From NCBI GenBank assembly GCA_014155875.1, contig JACEFZ010013229.1, positions 259,501 through 323,500 on the forward strand: a stretch of 64,000 nucleotides of DNA. The letters are read 5' to 3'. Below, piece after piece: positions 1 through 10,720 of this stretch (position 1 is its first letter; each line of letters opens with the position of its first letter). The notes below the pieces were generated by a model. It was not told the origin of the DNA and ran no database searches. It worked only from the letters and a program-made list of their open reading frames with translations. Source of the DNA: Cepaea nemoralis. Lineage: Eukaryota; Mollusca; Gastropoda; Stylommatophora; Helicidae. A program made the translations under genes and the position numbers.

Positions 1-734
1 TGTCCGGACCAAGAACTTCTGCCTTCGTGCCCCTGATTTAAACTTCTGACTGTTATCCTCACCTCAGTCTAACCCGCAGAGCAGCAGGTTGTGTCTCGCT
101 TAGTCTGGCCCCTATCCCATAAGCTGTCCGATATGTAGTCTTCACCCATCGGCAAGCACATGGGGTCAGAGGGACACACAAGCCCCCCCCCCCCCCCCCA
201 CCGCGGCAAGGTGGAGACACATCGGGGGAGCTAAGAGACTTAAGAAGTGTCTCAGGGTGCATTGCGAAGTTTAATGGTCGGTGTTTAATGCGGGAGAGCC
301 TGGCATATGATACCACGACATCCAGTCTGAGAATGGAGATGGATTCTCTCACAGCAGCGTTCTTCTGGATGGAGAATAAACATCACACAATTTTCACGAT
401 TGTAATGGGCTCACGGAGCATGCCGAGAAAGGTGAAGAAAACGGAGCTATGTGATTCAATTTAAACATCAAATAGAGGGAACATATGTTTTCCTGGGCAT
501 GCTGGTTTGTTTCGGAAACGAAAAGACGGGCAGATTGGGTTGGTCAGCACATTTTGGTCTGCACTGACGGGCGGAAGAGACCAAGTTCAGGGCCATGGAA
601 TTATGTGTATAGCGTAGTAGAACAGATATAGAACCTAGAGATAATTTAGGGGCAGGGAGTGACCAGATGATCTTGCCGATAATCAGTATTTCGAGGAAAA
701 GCCAGACGGTCACATAATGAGACCGCAACTGGTA
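1..734. other. Non-coding stretch with a poly-C run
   Basis: No gene is recognisable; open frames here are short and show no family motif. A run of 17 C lies at 183-199. The bases just after it (about 200-236) resemble those after the poly-C run near 37,570-37,620, so an old leader of a LINE like family D could be present. That similarity is short and weak. Confidence 0.4.
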
Positions 735-854
735 CCATTAGTTGGTACCAACAGGGACTCCTTGCTGAAAGTTGAACTAGAGACGGAGGCCGTATGAGAA
801 TGTCCTTAGTGTTGTGATGTCGGTTCATAACTCAACTCAACTCAACTCAACTCA
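735..854 (+). mobile_element. 3' end of a LINE with (AACTC)n tail
   Basis: The last ~75 bp before a pentanucleotide run (AACTC, 829-854) match, in inverse orientation, the 3' end of the RNase H LINE fragment at 20,232-20,749. Both share a block around 'gtgatgtcggtt' directly before the repeat. This makes the microsatellite the element's own 3' tail on the plus strand. How far the element extends to the left is unclear; similarity fades before about position 735 and no coding sequence remains. Confidence 0.55.
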
Positions 855-1377
855 CCTTTCACTTTGTAAACACATTATTGCATGAGTTGTGTTGTAATCC
901 GATTTTAATTCCCTTATCTCTTTGTGTGTTTTATTCCTGGCAAACGTATTCACTATCGAAACGCCAGACGGCTGTGCTGTGTTTAGTCTAAACTAGTATA
1001 TTGAAATGTGTTTTAGTTTTTATTATAATATTCCTTTATATTTCACCCGTTATTGTGTTAACGTGGACTGAATCCCTGGTCAGGTACATACATGTGTTTG
1101 TTTTTATTGAGTCCTCGGTATCAACTGATGCATTTGTGTTTTATTATAAAATAATCACACATGACTGAAACTAATATTGTGAGGAAGATTCAAACAGTTC
1201 AACCAGTGAATGCTTTCCTTCATAAAATTACTGTAAAATTATTCATGCCAGTCAATGGGAAAAAACACAAATACATGTTCCCGATCAGTTATATTCTGTG
1301 CGTGTTCTTTCTTAACGTAATGAACAAATATTGTCACAAAACACTGTGCTTCATGGGCCTGTGACGTGATAGCGATA
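855..1377. other. No recognisable gene
   Basis: AT-rich sequence. A 67-codon open frame at 1,161-1,364 has no recognisable family features and is probably chance. Confidence 0.4.
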
Positions 1378-1470
1378 TCAAATCAAATCAAATCAAATCA
1401 ACTTTATTAGGGTCACAAATTGGGCGCGCAGGCCCGTCTTACATTCGGCCCTTCCAATCCTCGTCTTTCG
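1378..1470 (-). mobile_element. Probable retroelement 3' end with (GATTT)n tail
   Basis: Five copies of AAATC (1,378-1,402; GATTT on the minus strand) directly follow a minus-strand block containing AATAAAGTTGA. A poly(A)-signal-like sequence followed by a short tandem tail is how the other LINEs in this window end. No coding part is recognisable, so the family is unknown and the right boundary is a guess. Confidence 0.35.
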
Positions 1471-1559
1471 TTCATCAAGAGCATTATACATTTGCATAGG
1501 AAGAAAAATAAACATTGTGAAATGAATGTTGTAAACATAAACAAGGCTAATTACCATGG

Positions 1560-3260
1560 TATGAAGCCCATCTCCCACCTATCCATACATCACCCCACCC
1601 ACACAACACCCCCACCTACCCACACACATGCGCACCAAGGGACACATACACACCCCCACCTACCGACACACACGCACACCAAGGGACACATACATACCCC
1701 ACCAACCGACCCATCCCCCTCCCGCACATCCCCCACCCACACACACTGCCCTCACCTGATCCCCCAACCAAAACACACTCGCCACCCACAAACATTCCCC
1801 CACCAACCCACACATCCCACGCCCATCCACATTCTACCCCACACATCCTCTCCCCACCCACACCTCAAACCACCCTTCCCCCAGCCACATCTCCATCGAC
1901 AACATATTCCCCACCCACACACACAATCCCCCACCAACCCACACATCGCACATCCACTCACACATCCCCAAACCATACACACACATCCCCACCAACTGAC
2001 ATGTCCCTACCCCCCCCCCCCACACACACACACATCTCCCTAACCACCCATACATCCCCAATCCACTCACACACACACCACCACCCACACATACAACTTC
2101 CACCCACCCACACATGCCTTAACCTAATCCCCCACCACACAATCCCCCACCCGCACATCACATACACCCCCTACCACGCACTATTCCCAACCCACGCACC
2201 ACACACACACATATCCCTCACCAACACATCCCCACTTACACACCACACACATATCCCCCACCCAGATACCACAAAATAATCCCACCCACACCCACACAGA
2301 TACCCTTACCCATCCACCCCACATACCCCCACTCACACACCACAAAAATCCCCCACCCACACACACATACCTCACCCACACAATATCACCAACCAACACA
2401 CCACACACCTCTCCCCACCCACACACGCATTCCCTACCCGTCCACCAACACACACTCACTCACACATCCTCCACTACGCACCCACACACCCCCACCAACC
2501 CACTCCCAACCAAACATCTCTCGATCACAATACCCCTACCCCCACACACATCCTCCACCCACTCACACATCCCACCCCGACACATACAACTCCCTCACCC
2601 ACCTACACATCCCTAAGCCACTCACACACCCCCACCCACACATTCCCCATCCACATACACACATCTCCCACCCACACTCCCCCACATACTTCCCCCAACC
2701 ACCACAATCCCCTGCTCACCCACACATATACCCCACCCATACGCACATTCCCCACACCCATCACACACATCCCCACACCACACACTATCCTCCACCCATA
2801 CCACCACAAACATACCCTCCACCCACACATCATTCACACATCCCCCACCAACACACCGCACACATATCTCAAACCCACACACCATACACTTCTCCCCACC
2901 CGCCCTTCCATCCCAAATCCACCCAACACAATCCCCTACCCACACAACCCCGCCTCCCACACATACTTCCTCAAACCATCCACACATCTCCACCCACATA
3001 AACACACATCCCCTGCATCCGTCCCATACACATATCCTCCACCCATACACACATCCCCCACACCCATTCCAACACCCGTACTTTCACCCCCACACATCCA
3101 TCCACACATCCCACCAACACCCACAAATACCACTACCCACCAAAACCCACACACCCCAACCCATCCAAATGCATACCCCCACCCACACACCCCCACCCAC
3201 ACATATCCCCACACTCACACACATCCTCCACATACACTCACACTTCCTCACATCTAGACA
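1560..3260. repeat. CA/CCCACA-rich low-complexity tract
   Basis: About 1.7 kb dominated by imperfect CCCACACA, CACCCACC and related words, with strong purine/pyrimidine strand asymmetry. Long open frames on both strands (His/Pro/Thr-rich on plus, Gly/Val/Trp/Cys-rich on minus) are by-products of the repeat and not genes. Confidence 0.9.
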
Positions 3261-3418
3261 CATACAAAATGTCTCACGTTAGTATTGAAACTAGTATGAA
3301 CAAACTCCCACACTTTACTCACACACATACACTGACACTTGTCATGAGCAGTCTCATAAAAATGTTAAACATGGAGAAAAATGTGTACATAAAATGTATG
3401 TGACGTAAAAATAGTGAT

Positions 3419-3524
<106 letters not shown>

Positions 3525-3745
3525 ATTCACTCTCACGCTCACACATTCACTCTTCCGCTCATTCATTCACTCTCACGCATTCACTCTCCCGCTCATTCAC
3601 TCTCACGCTCACTCATTCACTCTCCCGCTCACTCATTCACTTTCCCGTTCACTCATTCACTCTCCCGCTCACTCATTCACTCTCCCGCTCACTCATTCAC
3701 TCTCACGCTCACTCGTTCTGTCTCTCATTCACACTCACTGACTCA
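3525..3745. repeat. Short minisatellite, CTCACTCATTCACTCTCNCG-like
   Basis: Imperfect units of roughly 20 bp built from CTCATTCACTCTCCCG and CTCACTCATTCACT repeat in tandem. They probably arose by drift and amplification next to the CT/AC microsatellite. Confidence 0.8.
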
Positions 3746-3893
3746 CTCACTCAAACTACAGTAATGAACATGAGTTTATATTATGCATGATAAAATCAAA
3801 TGGTATTTAACTGATAATATGACAGATGAGAATACACAAACATATGGATTCGCGTGTTACATAACATGCGTGTTACATGACATGCATCTGCTC

Positions 3894-3895
<2 letters not shown>

Positions 3896-3954
<59 letters not shown>

Positions 3955-4273
3955 CTTTCATATACACACACTCACACGCATGCGCGCGCTCACACACACA
4001 CACACACTAACACATCAACTCTCCCACTGTCTCACTCTCTAACACACAATCCTTCACACACACACTCACTCTCTCAATCACACTCTCTCACACATACACA
4101 TACACATGAACGCATGCACGCACGCATACACTCCCTCACTCACTCTCACACATACACGTACGAATGCATGCACTGACACATTCCCCCACCATTTCTCGCT
4201 CAATCACTCTCTCCACACACACGCATGCACGTGCGCACACACGCATTCACTCTCTCCCTCTCACTGACACCCA

Positions 4274-4338
<65 letters not shown>
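3896..4338. repeat. Two (CT)n blocks with CA/CT-rich DNA between
   Basis: Pure CT runs at 3,896-3,949 and 4,275-4,338 flank about 320 bp of CACA/CTCT-rich sequence with short ATGCACG-like words. No gene is visible. The block ends about 25 bp before the tail of the CR1 element. Confidence 0.9.
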
Positions 4339-4341
<3 letters not shown>

Positions 4342-4362
4342 CCCACACGCACACACATATAT

Positions 4363-4418
4363 AGTGAACAATTATAGTTAAACAATTATAATGAACAATT
4401 ATACTGAACAATTATACC
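4363..4418 (-). repeat. CR1 3' tail, (TATAATTGTTCA)n-like
   Basis: Four imperfect units of about 13-14 bp, 'gaacaattata' on the plus strand, sit just past the ORF2 stop and mark the 3' terminus of the LINE. The CT/CA microsatellite block begins immediately beyond. Confidence 0.8.
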
Positions 4419-4428
4419 AGTAAATGAA

Positions 4429-7257
4429 TTATGGTGGCATATAGTCGGTATGGATTAAGTATTGAAAGAGTTTTCGGTTAAATGTGTAGGGACTCATTGG
4501 AGTTTTCAGATCTGGAGGCAGATCATTCCATAAGTGAGCACCAGAATAGGCGAAACATGTTTTGTATAGGTCCAATCTAGGCTTTGAGACATGTAACAAA
4601 TTTAGGCGCTTGCTGTTCATTGCATTAGATTGAATCAGCGGCAGAAGATACTCTGGGGTATTTTGAGATATAATTTTATTCACTAATTTGGCTTTGTTGA
4701 AAAGGAAGCGCTTTTGTAGTGGTAGAAGTCTTAGATGACTGTACAAATTATTACTTTCAACGTGCTTTATGTCAGAAACCAGACGAATAGCGCGGTTTTG
4801 TAGAGAACATAGTCGTTTTAAATTAGATTTAGGGCAACCATCCCAAACTGTGGAACAGTAATCGAGATGTGATTGGATATAGCATGTATAGAATATTTTT
4901 CGTGTGCTTTCGTCCAGGAAGTGCTGAATTTTAGCAAGTTGGTAAACTTTTTGTGCTATTTTCTTGGTAAGAGCGTGAACATGAGAGCTCCAGTTCAAAT
5001 GGCTGTCTATTAAAAGCCCTAGTGTTTTATGTTCAGTCACATTAACTATAGGTAACGTGCCCATGCGGAGTTCGAGCGGTGATCCAGTTATGGCTAGTGT
5101 CTGTAGTTTTTGTCTGGTCGTTATTAGCATGGATTTGGTTTTGTCGATGTTAATTTGCATGCGGTTTTCATTGCTCCATCTAGTAAGATTATCAAGTTCC
5201 TTTTGTAAAGAATTCTCTAATTCACTACGGTTTTCTTGACTAGTATATATAGTACAGTCGTCTGCGAATAGATCACAAGTTGTATTGATATATAAAGGAA
5301 GATCATTAATATAAACTGCAAAAAGCAGCGGACCTAGTATTGAGCCCTGAGGCACACCAATATTAAGCTGTGTGGGTCTTGATAGACAGTTGTTGAAGGA
5401 CACGACTTGTTGCCTGTCGGATAGAAATGACGTAATTATGTTCACCATGTTGGTGCTTGTCTTCATTTGCTTTAGTTTTCTAATTAAAATATCGTGATCT
5501 ACCATATCAAAAGCTTTTTTAAAGTCTACAAACACCGCTCCACAAATTCTACCGTTGTTGATGTTTAAGTGCCAGTTATCGGTCATTTTTGTTAGAGCAC
5601 TATGGCAAGAATATTTAGGTCGAAACCCAGATTGACTGTTAATTATTAGATCATTGTTAATTAAATGGTGTAACGTTATTTTATGAATGTGTTTTTCTAG
5701 TGGTTTTGATAGCGACGATAGTAAGGAAATAGGTCTATAATTACCCAAAACGCTATTATCGATTGAGCCATTTTTAATAAGCGGAAACACTTTAGCAATT
5801 TTAAATGCAGATGGAAAGTAGTTTTTGGCCAGGCACTGGTTATATATGAACGTTAAGGACTCGCTAATGACTGGTGCAGCACAACGAAGAATTCTATTAC
5901 TGATACCATCTAGGCCGTGTGAGTTTGTTGATTTGAGGTTCAAGAGATATTTATAAACGTCTGCAACAGACATTAAAGGAATCTCAGCGGGAATATTTCT
6001 GGCGCACTTCTCCTCACAGAATGATGCCAGTGAACTTAAATTACACGATGAGTCTGGTATTGAAGACTTTAGATTCTCTATTTCTGATTGAAAGAACCAA
6101 CTGAATTCATCGCATGTTATAGAATTTGGTATTGCTGATTCTGTAGGGCGTTTCTTATTGGTTAGCAAGTTAATAGCCTTCCATATATTTGTACTGTTTG
6201 AATTATCTACAATCAAATTTTTAAAATGATCTTTTTTTATCCTACGAATTTCATATTTAACTTTATTCCTTAGTCTGCGGTAATTGATGAAGTCTTTATT
6301 TTTGTGTGCTGTATCTCGCTCTCTCATGATTTCCAGCACTTCTCTAGTGACCCATGGGGATTTATGTTGATTTTTGACTCGAACTTCTTTGATTGGCACG
6401 TGTTTATCGAACACATTGTAGACTGTCTTCGTCCAGAAAGCTAATGCATCGTCCGGGTCAGGAAGTTGGTAAACGTGATCAAGGGCTGCTTTTCTTAAGT
6501 CTTGCAAAAATAAATCTTGGTTGAATGCTTTATAATTCCTAAATTTGATACTTACATGTTTATGTTTAAGAGGTTTGAACCCAATTCTTGACCATGTACA
6601 ACATACCGGGTAGTGGTCACTAACTGTACAAACAGGAACAGAACATTCAATAATATTATCTGGACAAGTAACATATATATGATCAATTATAGTTGAGGAT
6701 GTGTCAGTAACCCTTGTGGGACGGTTTATTAGTTGTTTGAAATTGTAAGAAAGAATGATATCGTCCCATGTCTGGTTGGATTTACTAATATCTATGTTGA
6801 AGTCACCTAGTATCATAACTTCTCTACCTGCTGTAAACACTCTATCCATCATTGTAGTGAAGCAGTCATACCAACTGTACCCGGCACAAGGATTCCTATA
6901 TAGGTATCCAATGAGAAACGGCTGTTGGCTGGCTGGCTTCACCTCTAACCAAACACATTCTATCTCTACTGTCTCGAGATCACTTCTACGGGACCAGTTG
7001 AGAGAATTGGAAATGTATACAGCAATACCTGTCTCTAATTTTTGATTTGCATCTTTTCGAATTACTTTAAACCCCTTAAGTGAGATTTCGGAGTCGGTTA
7101 TTTTGTCGTTAAGACGACTTTCTGTGATTCCAAACACATGGAACTGTTTGGACAGTATTACCGAGAGCTCAGGTAATTTGTTGAGCAGATGAAAGATGTT
7201 GAGATGGCCTATATATAGACCATTTTTGCTGAGCCACTGATCGTGATTAGCGAACAT
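4429..7257 (-). CDS. LINE ORF2: AP endonuclease + reverse transcriptase (CR1 type)
   Basis: An open 942-codon frame. The N-terminal ~220 residues are an apurinic-type endonuclease that would nick target DNA: N20 in GHLNI, E46 in TESRL, GDFN at 151-154, D192/H193 in TIIDHIYV and D214/H215 in VSDHYPV. A linker follows, then a reverse transcriptase with SGFRPKYSCHSAL, FVDFKKAFDMVDHD, GVPQGSILGPLLF and the catalytic FADD at 664-667. The C-terminal domain ends in ...LWNDLPPDLK and a short tail. Length and motif order fit CR1/L2-group ORF2. The start lies 61 bp after the ORF1 stop, so translation may use reinitiation. No internal stops or frameshifts. Exact clade (CR1, L2 or Daphne) is not settled by eye. 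Confidence 0.93.
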   Translation of the reverse strand: MFANHDQWLSKNGLYIGHLNIFHLLNKLPELSVILSKQFHVFGITESRLNDKITDSEISLKGFKVIRKDANQKLETGIAVYISNSLNWSRRSDLETVEIECVWLEVKPASQQPFLIGYLYRNPCAGYSWYDCFTTMMDRVFTAGREVMILGDFNIDISKSNQTWDDIILSYNFKQLINRPTRVTDTSSTIIDHIYVTCPDNIIECSVPVCTVSDHYPVCCTWSRIGFKPLKHKHVSIKFRNYKAFNQDLFLQDLRKAALDHVYQLPDPDDALAFWTKTVYNVFDKHVPIKEVRVKNQHKSPWVTREVLEIMRERDTAHKNKDFINYRRLRNKVKYEIRRIKKDHFKNLIVDNSNSTNIWKAINLLTNKKRPTESAIPNSITCDEFSWFFQSEIENLKSSIPDSSCNLSSLASFCEEKCARNIPAEIPLMSVADVYKYLLNLKSTNSHGLDGISNRILRCAAPVISESLTFIYNQCLAKNYFPSAFKIAKVFPLIKNGSIDNSVLGNYRPISLLSSLSKPLEKHIHKITLHHLINNDLIINSQSGFRPKYSCHSALTKMTDNWHLNINNGRICGAVFVDFKKAFDMVDHDILIRKLKQMKTSTNMVNIITSFLSDRQQVVSFNNCLSRPTQLNIGVPQGSILGPLLFAVYINDLPLYINTTCDLFADDCTIYTSQENRSELENSLQKELDNLTRWSNENRMQINIDKTKSMLITTRQKLQTLAITGSPLELRMGTLPIVNVTEHKTLGLLIDSHLNWSSHVHALTKKIAQKVYQLAKIQHFLDESTRKIFYTCYIQSHLDYCSTVWDGCPKSNLKRLCSLQNRAIRLVSDIKHVESNNLYSHLRLLPLQKRFLFNKAKLVNKIISQNTPEYLLPLIQSNAMNSKRLNLLHVSKPRLDLYKTCFAYSGAHLWNDLPPDLKTPMSPYTFNRKLFQYLIHTDYMPP

Positions 7258-7318
7258 TACAAACTAAAAGGAAGATGTCGCTTGTGGTATACAAATTGCA
7301 GGGATATTGAAACTTTAT

Positions 7319-9142
7319 TTAGAAATAGTTAAGGCTGTTAGAGGGGGCAGGAAAATGTCTTTGCTGGAGTGATATCATGAATGCTTGGTGCAGGGCTGCA
7401 GGATTGTATCGCATTAGCTGCTGAAGTTGACGGTTCCACTCATAGGGTTGTAGATTACCGTCCAGCGAGGGATTGCTATGAGTGTCACTGGAAGTGCCTA
7501 CATTGGAAGCAGGCATCGACGGTACAGCACCATTGTTTAACGGTGTCCCCTTTGACATCATAGAGGGAGACTGTTTTACGGGCAAGGTAGGAAACAAAGT
7601 ATCATATTTAGCAACATTTGGATTGGAGCTTGGGTTGCTATTCACAACATTGTGTTCCTGGGGTACAGGCAAGGGTGGTGTGGGAAGAGAAGGAGTGTTT
7701 TCTGAACACAGTGAGATGGCTGTTGCCGGAGGTGAAGTTCGGTTTACTCCTGTAACTGGTGCTGGTTGTTGTGCACGTTCGGGATATTTTATGTTCTTCG
7801 CTAGGAAGCTACTTCCTAGCTTGGAACAATGTATTTGATCCCTGTATAGTTTTTTCTTAGGAGCTCCGGACGGTGACGTAAAGTAAGGGGTGTTATTTAT
7901 GAAGTTCATGCTATTATTTTTACAGAATTTATATAACGTTAGATTAGCAACATCGGCAGTACGACGCTGGAACCCGTAACATGGTGGAATGATGGATGAA
8001 ATAAACAAAGATGATTTCGGAAATCTATTGCGCAACAGCACCTCCAATGTAGCTAGTTGTGAGGTGCTGATGATTTTATTATCCATTATGTCATTAACAC
8101 CAATATGGACTGTTGCTCTCCTAATTCGGTCGTTCACTTGGAATCGTCGCAGTGTAGCGGTCAGCCTGTCAATGTCAGCGCCTGGTACAGGGTAGATTGA
8201 AGTTGATTCGCTGTCAGAAGATGACATGCGATCACTATAGATTCCCTTCAGCAGGGAGTCTCCAATGACGACATGTGTTGCACTATGATCTATGGTTATT
8301 TCACGCTGCTGGCGTGTCCGCTTGGACTGTTGTTGCCACTGGTCACTGTCGTCTTTCTTGTGTTTTTGTTTATTATATCTTGCTTGCGTTGGTTGTTGAT
8401 ATCCAGTAGTGGTAACGACTGAGGTCTGTGATTCCAAGTCTGCTGCTGGAGAGTCTACACTTAAGGCCTGGAACCTGTTGCTGACATGCACATCGATGGG
8501 GTAGATAGATGGTGTGCGTTCTACAGGTTTAGTGGTGGTTTTGTTGCTTGTAGAAACTATCTGTATGTCATTATGCGACGAACATTCACTGGTAACACAC
8601 GCATCTACAACACCATGGATACTTTCTGTTTGTGCACTTTTATGAAATGACTGTGCACGCTTTAGTTTCAAGGCATGTATGGATGTTTTAAAAGTCTCCT
8701 TCTCTTCTTTAAGAATTCGGATTTCCTCTCGAAGAAGAATGTTTTCTTTTTTAAACTCCGCAATAATGTTAGTGGTGTTGTTGGTAATAAAATCTTTTAA
8801 CCTCGTCTCCAAAGCCTGAATTAGATCACGACAACAATCATTGTGGCTCTGTGTTTCGGCCGAAGAAAGCGTCTTTGAAGGTGATGTGATAGTTTGATAA
8901 GATTGAGCTGGCGAATTGTGTTGTTTGTCCAGCTGGACATCAGTGTCTACTAGTTCACTAGATTGTTCACTAGACAACGTGATGGATGTTGGCGATGAAG
9001 ATGATCGATTCAGTCGCTGAGCTGGCGTGCTAACTAACTTTTGTCCCGTCTTGTTTTTGTTTACATTTTCACATCGCTTTGACACAGTTGATGATCGTAA
9101 GTTGGAGGACATGTTGGCAATATAGGCAGCTCGACAAGGCAA
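7319..9142 (-). CDS. LINE ORF1: coiled-coil and SGNH/GDSL esterase-like protein
   Basis: An open 607-codon frame. A second Met at codon 11 (MSSNLRSS) is an equally good start. A Ser/Thr-rich N-terminus is followed by a charged coiled coil at about residues 105-160, probably for trimerisation. The SGNH-hydrolase-like domain runs from about 285 to 450: IGDSLLKG with GDS at 294-296 (block I serine), HIGVND at 346-351 (block III) and DQIH at 435-438 (block V Asp/His). All catalytic positions seem kept. A low-complexity Pro/Ser/Asn-rich tail follows. Esterase-type ORF1 proteins are known in CR1-like LINEs and are thought to bind RNA or membranes; the exact role is unsettled. It is followed directly by ORF2. 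Confidence 0.9.
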   Translation of the reverse strand: MPCRAAYIANMSSNLRSSTVSKRCENVNKNKTGQKLVSTPAQRLNRSSSSPTSITLSSEQSSELVDTDVQLDKQHNSPAQSYQTITSPSKTLSSAETQSHNDCCRDLIQALETRLKDFITNNTTNIIAEFKKENILLREEIRILKEEKETFKTSIHALKLKRAQSFHKSAQTESIHGVVDACVTSECSSHNDIQIVSTSNKTTTKPVERTPSIYPIDVHVSNRFQALSVDSPAADLESQTSVVTTTGYQQPTQARYNKQKHKKDDSDQWQQQSKRTRQQREITIDHSATHVVIGDSLLKGIYSDRMSSSDSESTSIYPVPGADIDRLTATLRRFQVNDRIRRATVHIGVNDIMDNKIISTSQLATLEVLLRNRFPKSSLFISSIIPPCYGFQRRTADVANLTLYKFCKNNSMNFINNTPYFTSPSGAPKKKLYRDQIHCSKLGSSFLAKNIKYPERAQQPAPVTGVNRTSPPATAISLCSENTPSLPTPPLPVPQEHNVVNSNPSSNPNVAKYDTLFPTLPVKQSPSMMSKGTPLNNGAVPSMPASNVGTSSDTHSNPSLDGNLQPYEWNRQLQQLMRYNPAALHQAFMISLQQRHFPAPSNSLNYF

Positions 9143-9565
9143 GGATTAAATAAAACTGCAGGCCTTTCTGTAGATCGTGCGTGGCGCTTATCTCTTGCTA
9201 GTCACACATAGTTAAGTCTCACGTTGTCGTGAATCAATAATTGGTAAAAATCAAAAATGGATGCTCTTACCCTCACGTGTCACAATGAAATCTTCATTTA
9301 ACTAAATAAACAGTCACATAAACTTGACAGTTGAGAGTGTGTACATTCAGCACAATAATGGAGTAAATAAAAGCGCCGGCCCTTCTGTAGGGCGTGCGTG
9401 GTGATTATCACTTGTTAGCCCCGCATGGCTAATTCTCACGCTGACGTGGTCGATAATTGGTAACATTCAAAAACGGCTGCTCTTACCATCACATATCACA
9501 AAGAATCCCTCATTTCACTGAATAAACGGTCACATAGACTTGAAGTGTTGAATAGTATGTAAATC
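9143..9565 (-). promoter_or_regulatory. CR1 leader with two ~216-bp tandem monomers
   Basis: Two diverged direct repeats: 'ctgtag..cgtgcgtgg' at about 9,168 and 9,385, 'ataattggta' at about 9,237 and 9,453, and 'aataaac.gtcacata' at 9,305 and 9,521. All are offset by 216-217 bp. A tandem monomer leader upstream of ORF1 recalls the repeated 5' promoters of some mammalian L1 LINEs. Promoter activity is inferred from position only. Confidence 0.65.
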
Positions 9566-10720
9566 CACTCTTAGAACGAACACAATGATATACACAACAT
9601 CGCGATTAAATTAAGTAAACTTGTTAAAATATTCAAAAATCGAGAGAGCATGTGAAGACACGTCCGCTCGTTACCGGAAACCGCTCTGATCCCACATTAT
9701 GTAGGTCATGATCAAGGAGGAAGCGGCGGTCAGTCTTACCCTCATTATGGCAAGCGAAGAGCTCTGGCGTCGAATTTATGAAGTTGATTAATTAACTCTA
9801 ATTTTACTGAATATTATTATGACAACTTTTATTGAATATGTCTCGGATAAGATTGAACAAGAACCCTGTGGAAATGTACGAGTTCATCTACCACACAAAA
9901 CAATGCAATCTTGAAAACGACAACCACATGATATGATAAATGATCATTATCAATAACTCACAGTCTGGACGAAGCCTTTCAGCGAGTTTATTACTATTTT
10001 GAAAATTGCAATTTCTTAATATCGAATGTGAGTGCAATTAGGCCTACCTAGTTTTAGATTTCACATTTCTATGAACATCATACGTTTTCAGCAAAAGGCA
10101 AGAAACATTTGCCGCCATATGAATACACTTTAAATTACGCACATAACTTAACACAAACAGCTCAAAATTAAGAGTCCTTGATCAGAAAACTGGGTCAACT
10201 GGCAATGAATTACTCTAGAGACATCTTGGAGTAGATTCTCTGGGAAATGCCGTCAGTATACAATGACGATCCATAATGGTATTGGAATCTATAACCAAAG
10301 TAGTCTGCCATTGCTTCCTACTTGGTAGTGACCATACTGGTCGATAATCGCATGCGTTGTCTCTATAAAGAGACTCCCTGCCCAACGTCTCAAACTGAGA
10401 TACTTACTTACTTGTGTTCGTTGGCTTGAGCTCCAACGCGAAGTCCTGTATGTCGGATGAAGGCATCCTATTGTCCAACATCAGTGTGATGTCATACAAG
10501 ACCTGAGGTTTGCGTGAGTATCCGTTGTCCCATGTCTGGCTTATTGGTGTGCAGACTGGTGGTTCCTCGCCGTACAGGCAGACACTCTCCGACTTCGGAG
10601 GATCAAACTGAGATAAAACCCAACAACTAGCTGCATAGTGTAAGTGTCTGCCATTATGTTTATATAAATTTTGACATAATTATTTATAATTTCAACATCG
10701 GTTTAAATAATATTGCTATA
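9566..10720. other. No gene seen; one short dispersed-repeat piece
   Basis: AT-rich, no coding frame of note. About 10,286-10,373 resembles the leader of the family A LINE at 23,830-23,960: 'agt.tgccattgctt' followed by 'cgttgtctct' at similar spacing. The rest is unassigned. Confidence 0.4.

Larger units (their letters stand above)
4363..9570 (-). mobile_element. Near full-length CR1-type LINE (family H)
   Basis: Minus-strand LINE with, in order, a leader with two ~216-bp direct repeats (9,143-9,565), ORF1 with a coiled coil and an SGNH esterase-like domain (9,142-7,319), ORF2 with AP endonuclease plus reverse transcriptase (7,257-4,429), a very short 3' UTR and a tandem tail (4,418-4,363). 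A short tandem repeat instead of poly(A), and an esterase-type ORF1, are known traits of CR1-group LINEs. Both ORFs are open, unlike every other element here, so this is probably the youngest LINE in the window and could be mobile. The 5' boundary is uncertain. Confidence 0.85.

Noticed and set aside
1420..3214. His/Pro/Thr-rich (plus) and Gly/Val/Cys-rich (minus) frames
   Set aside because: They follow the CCCACACA low-complexity DNA and carry no motif or unique sequence.
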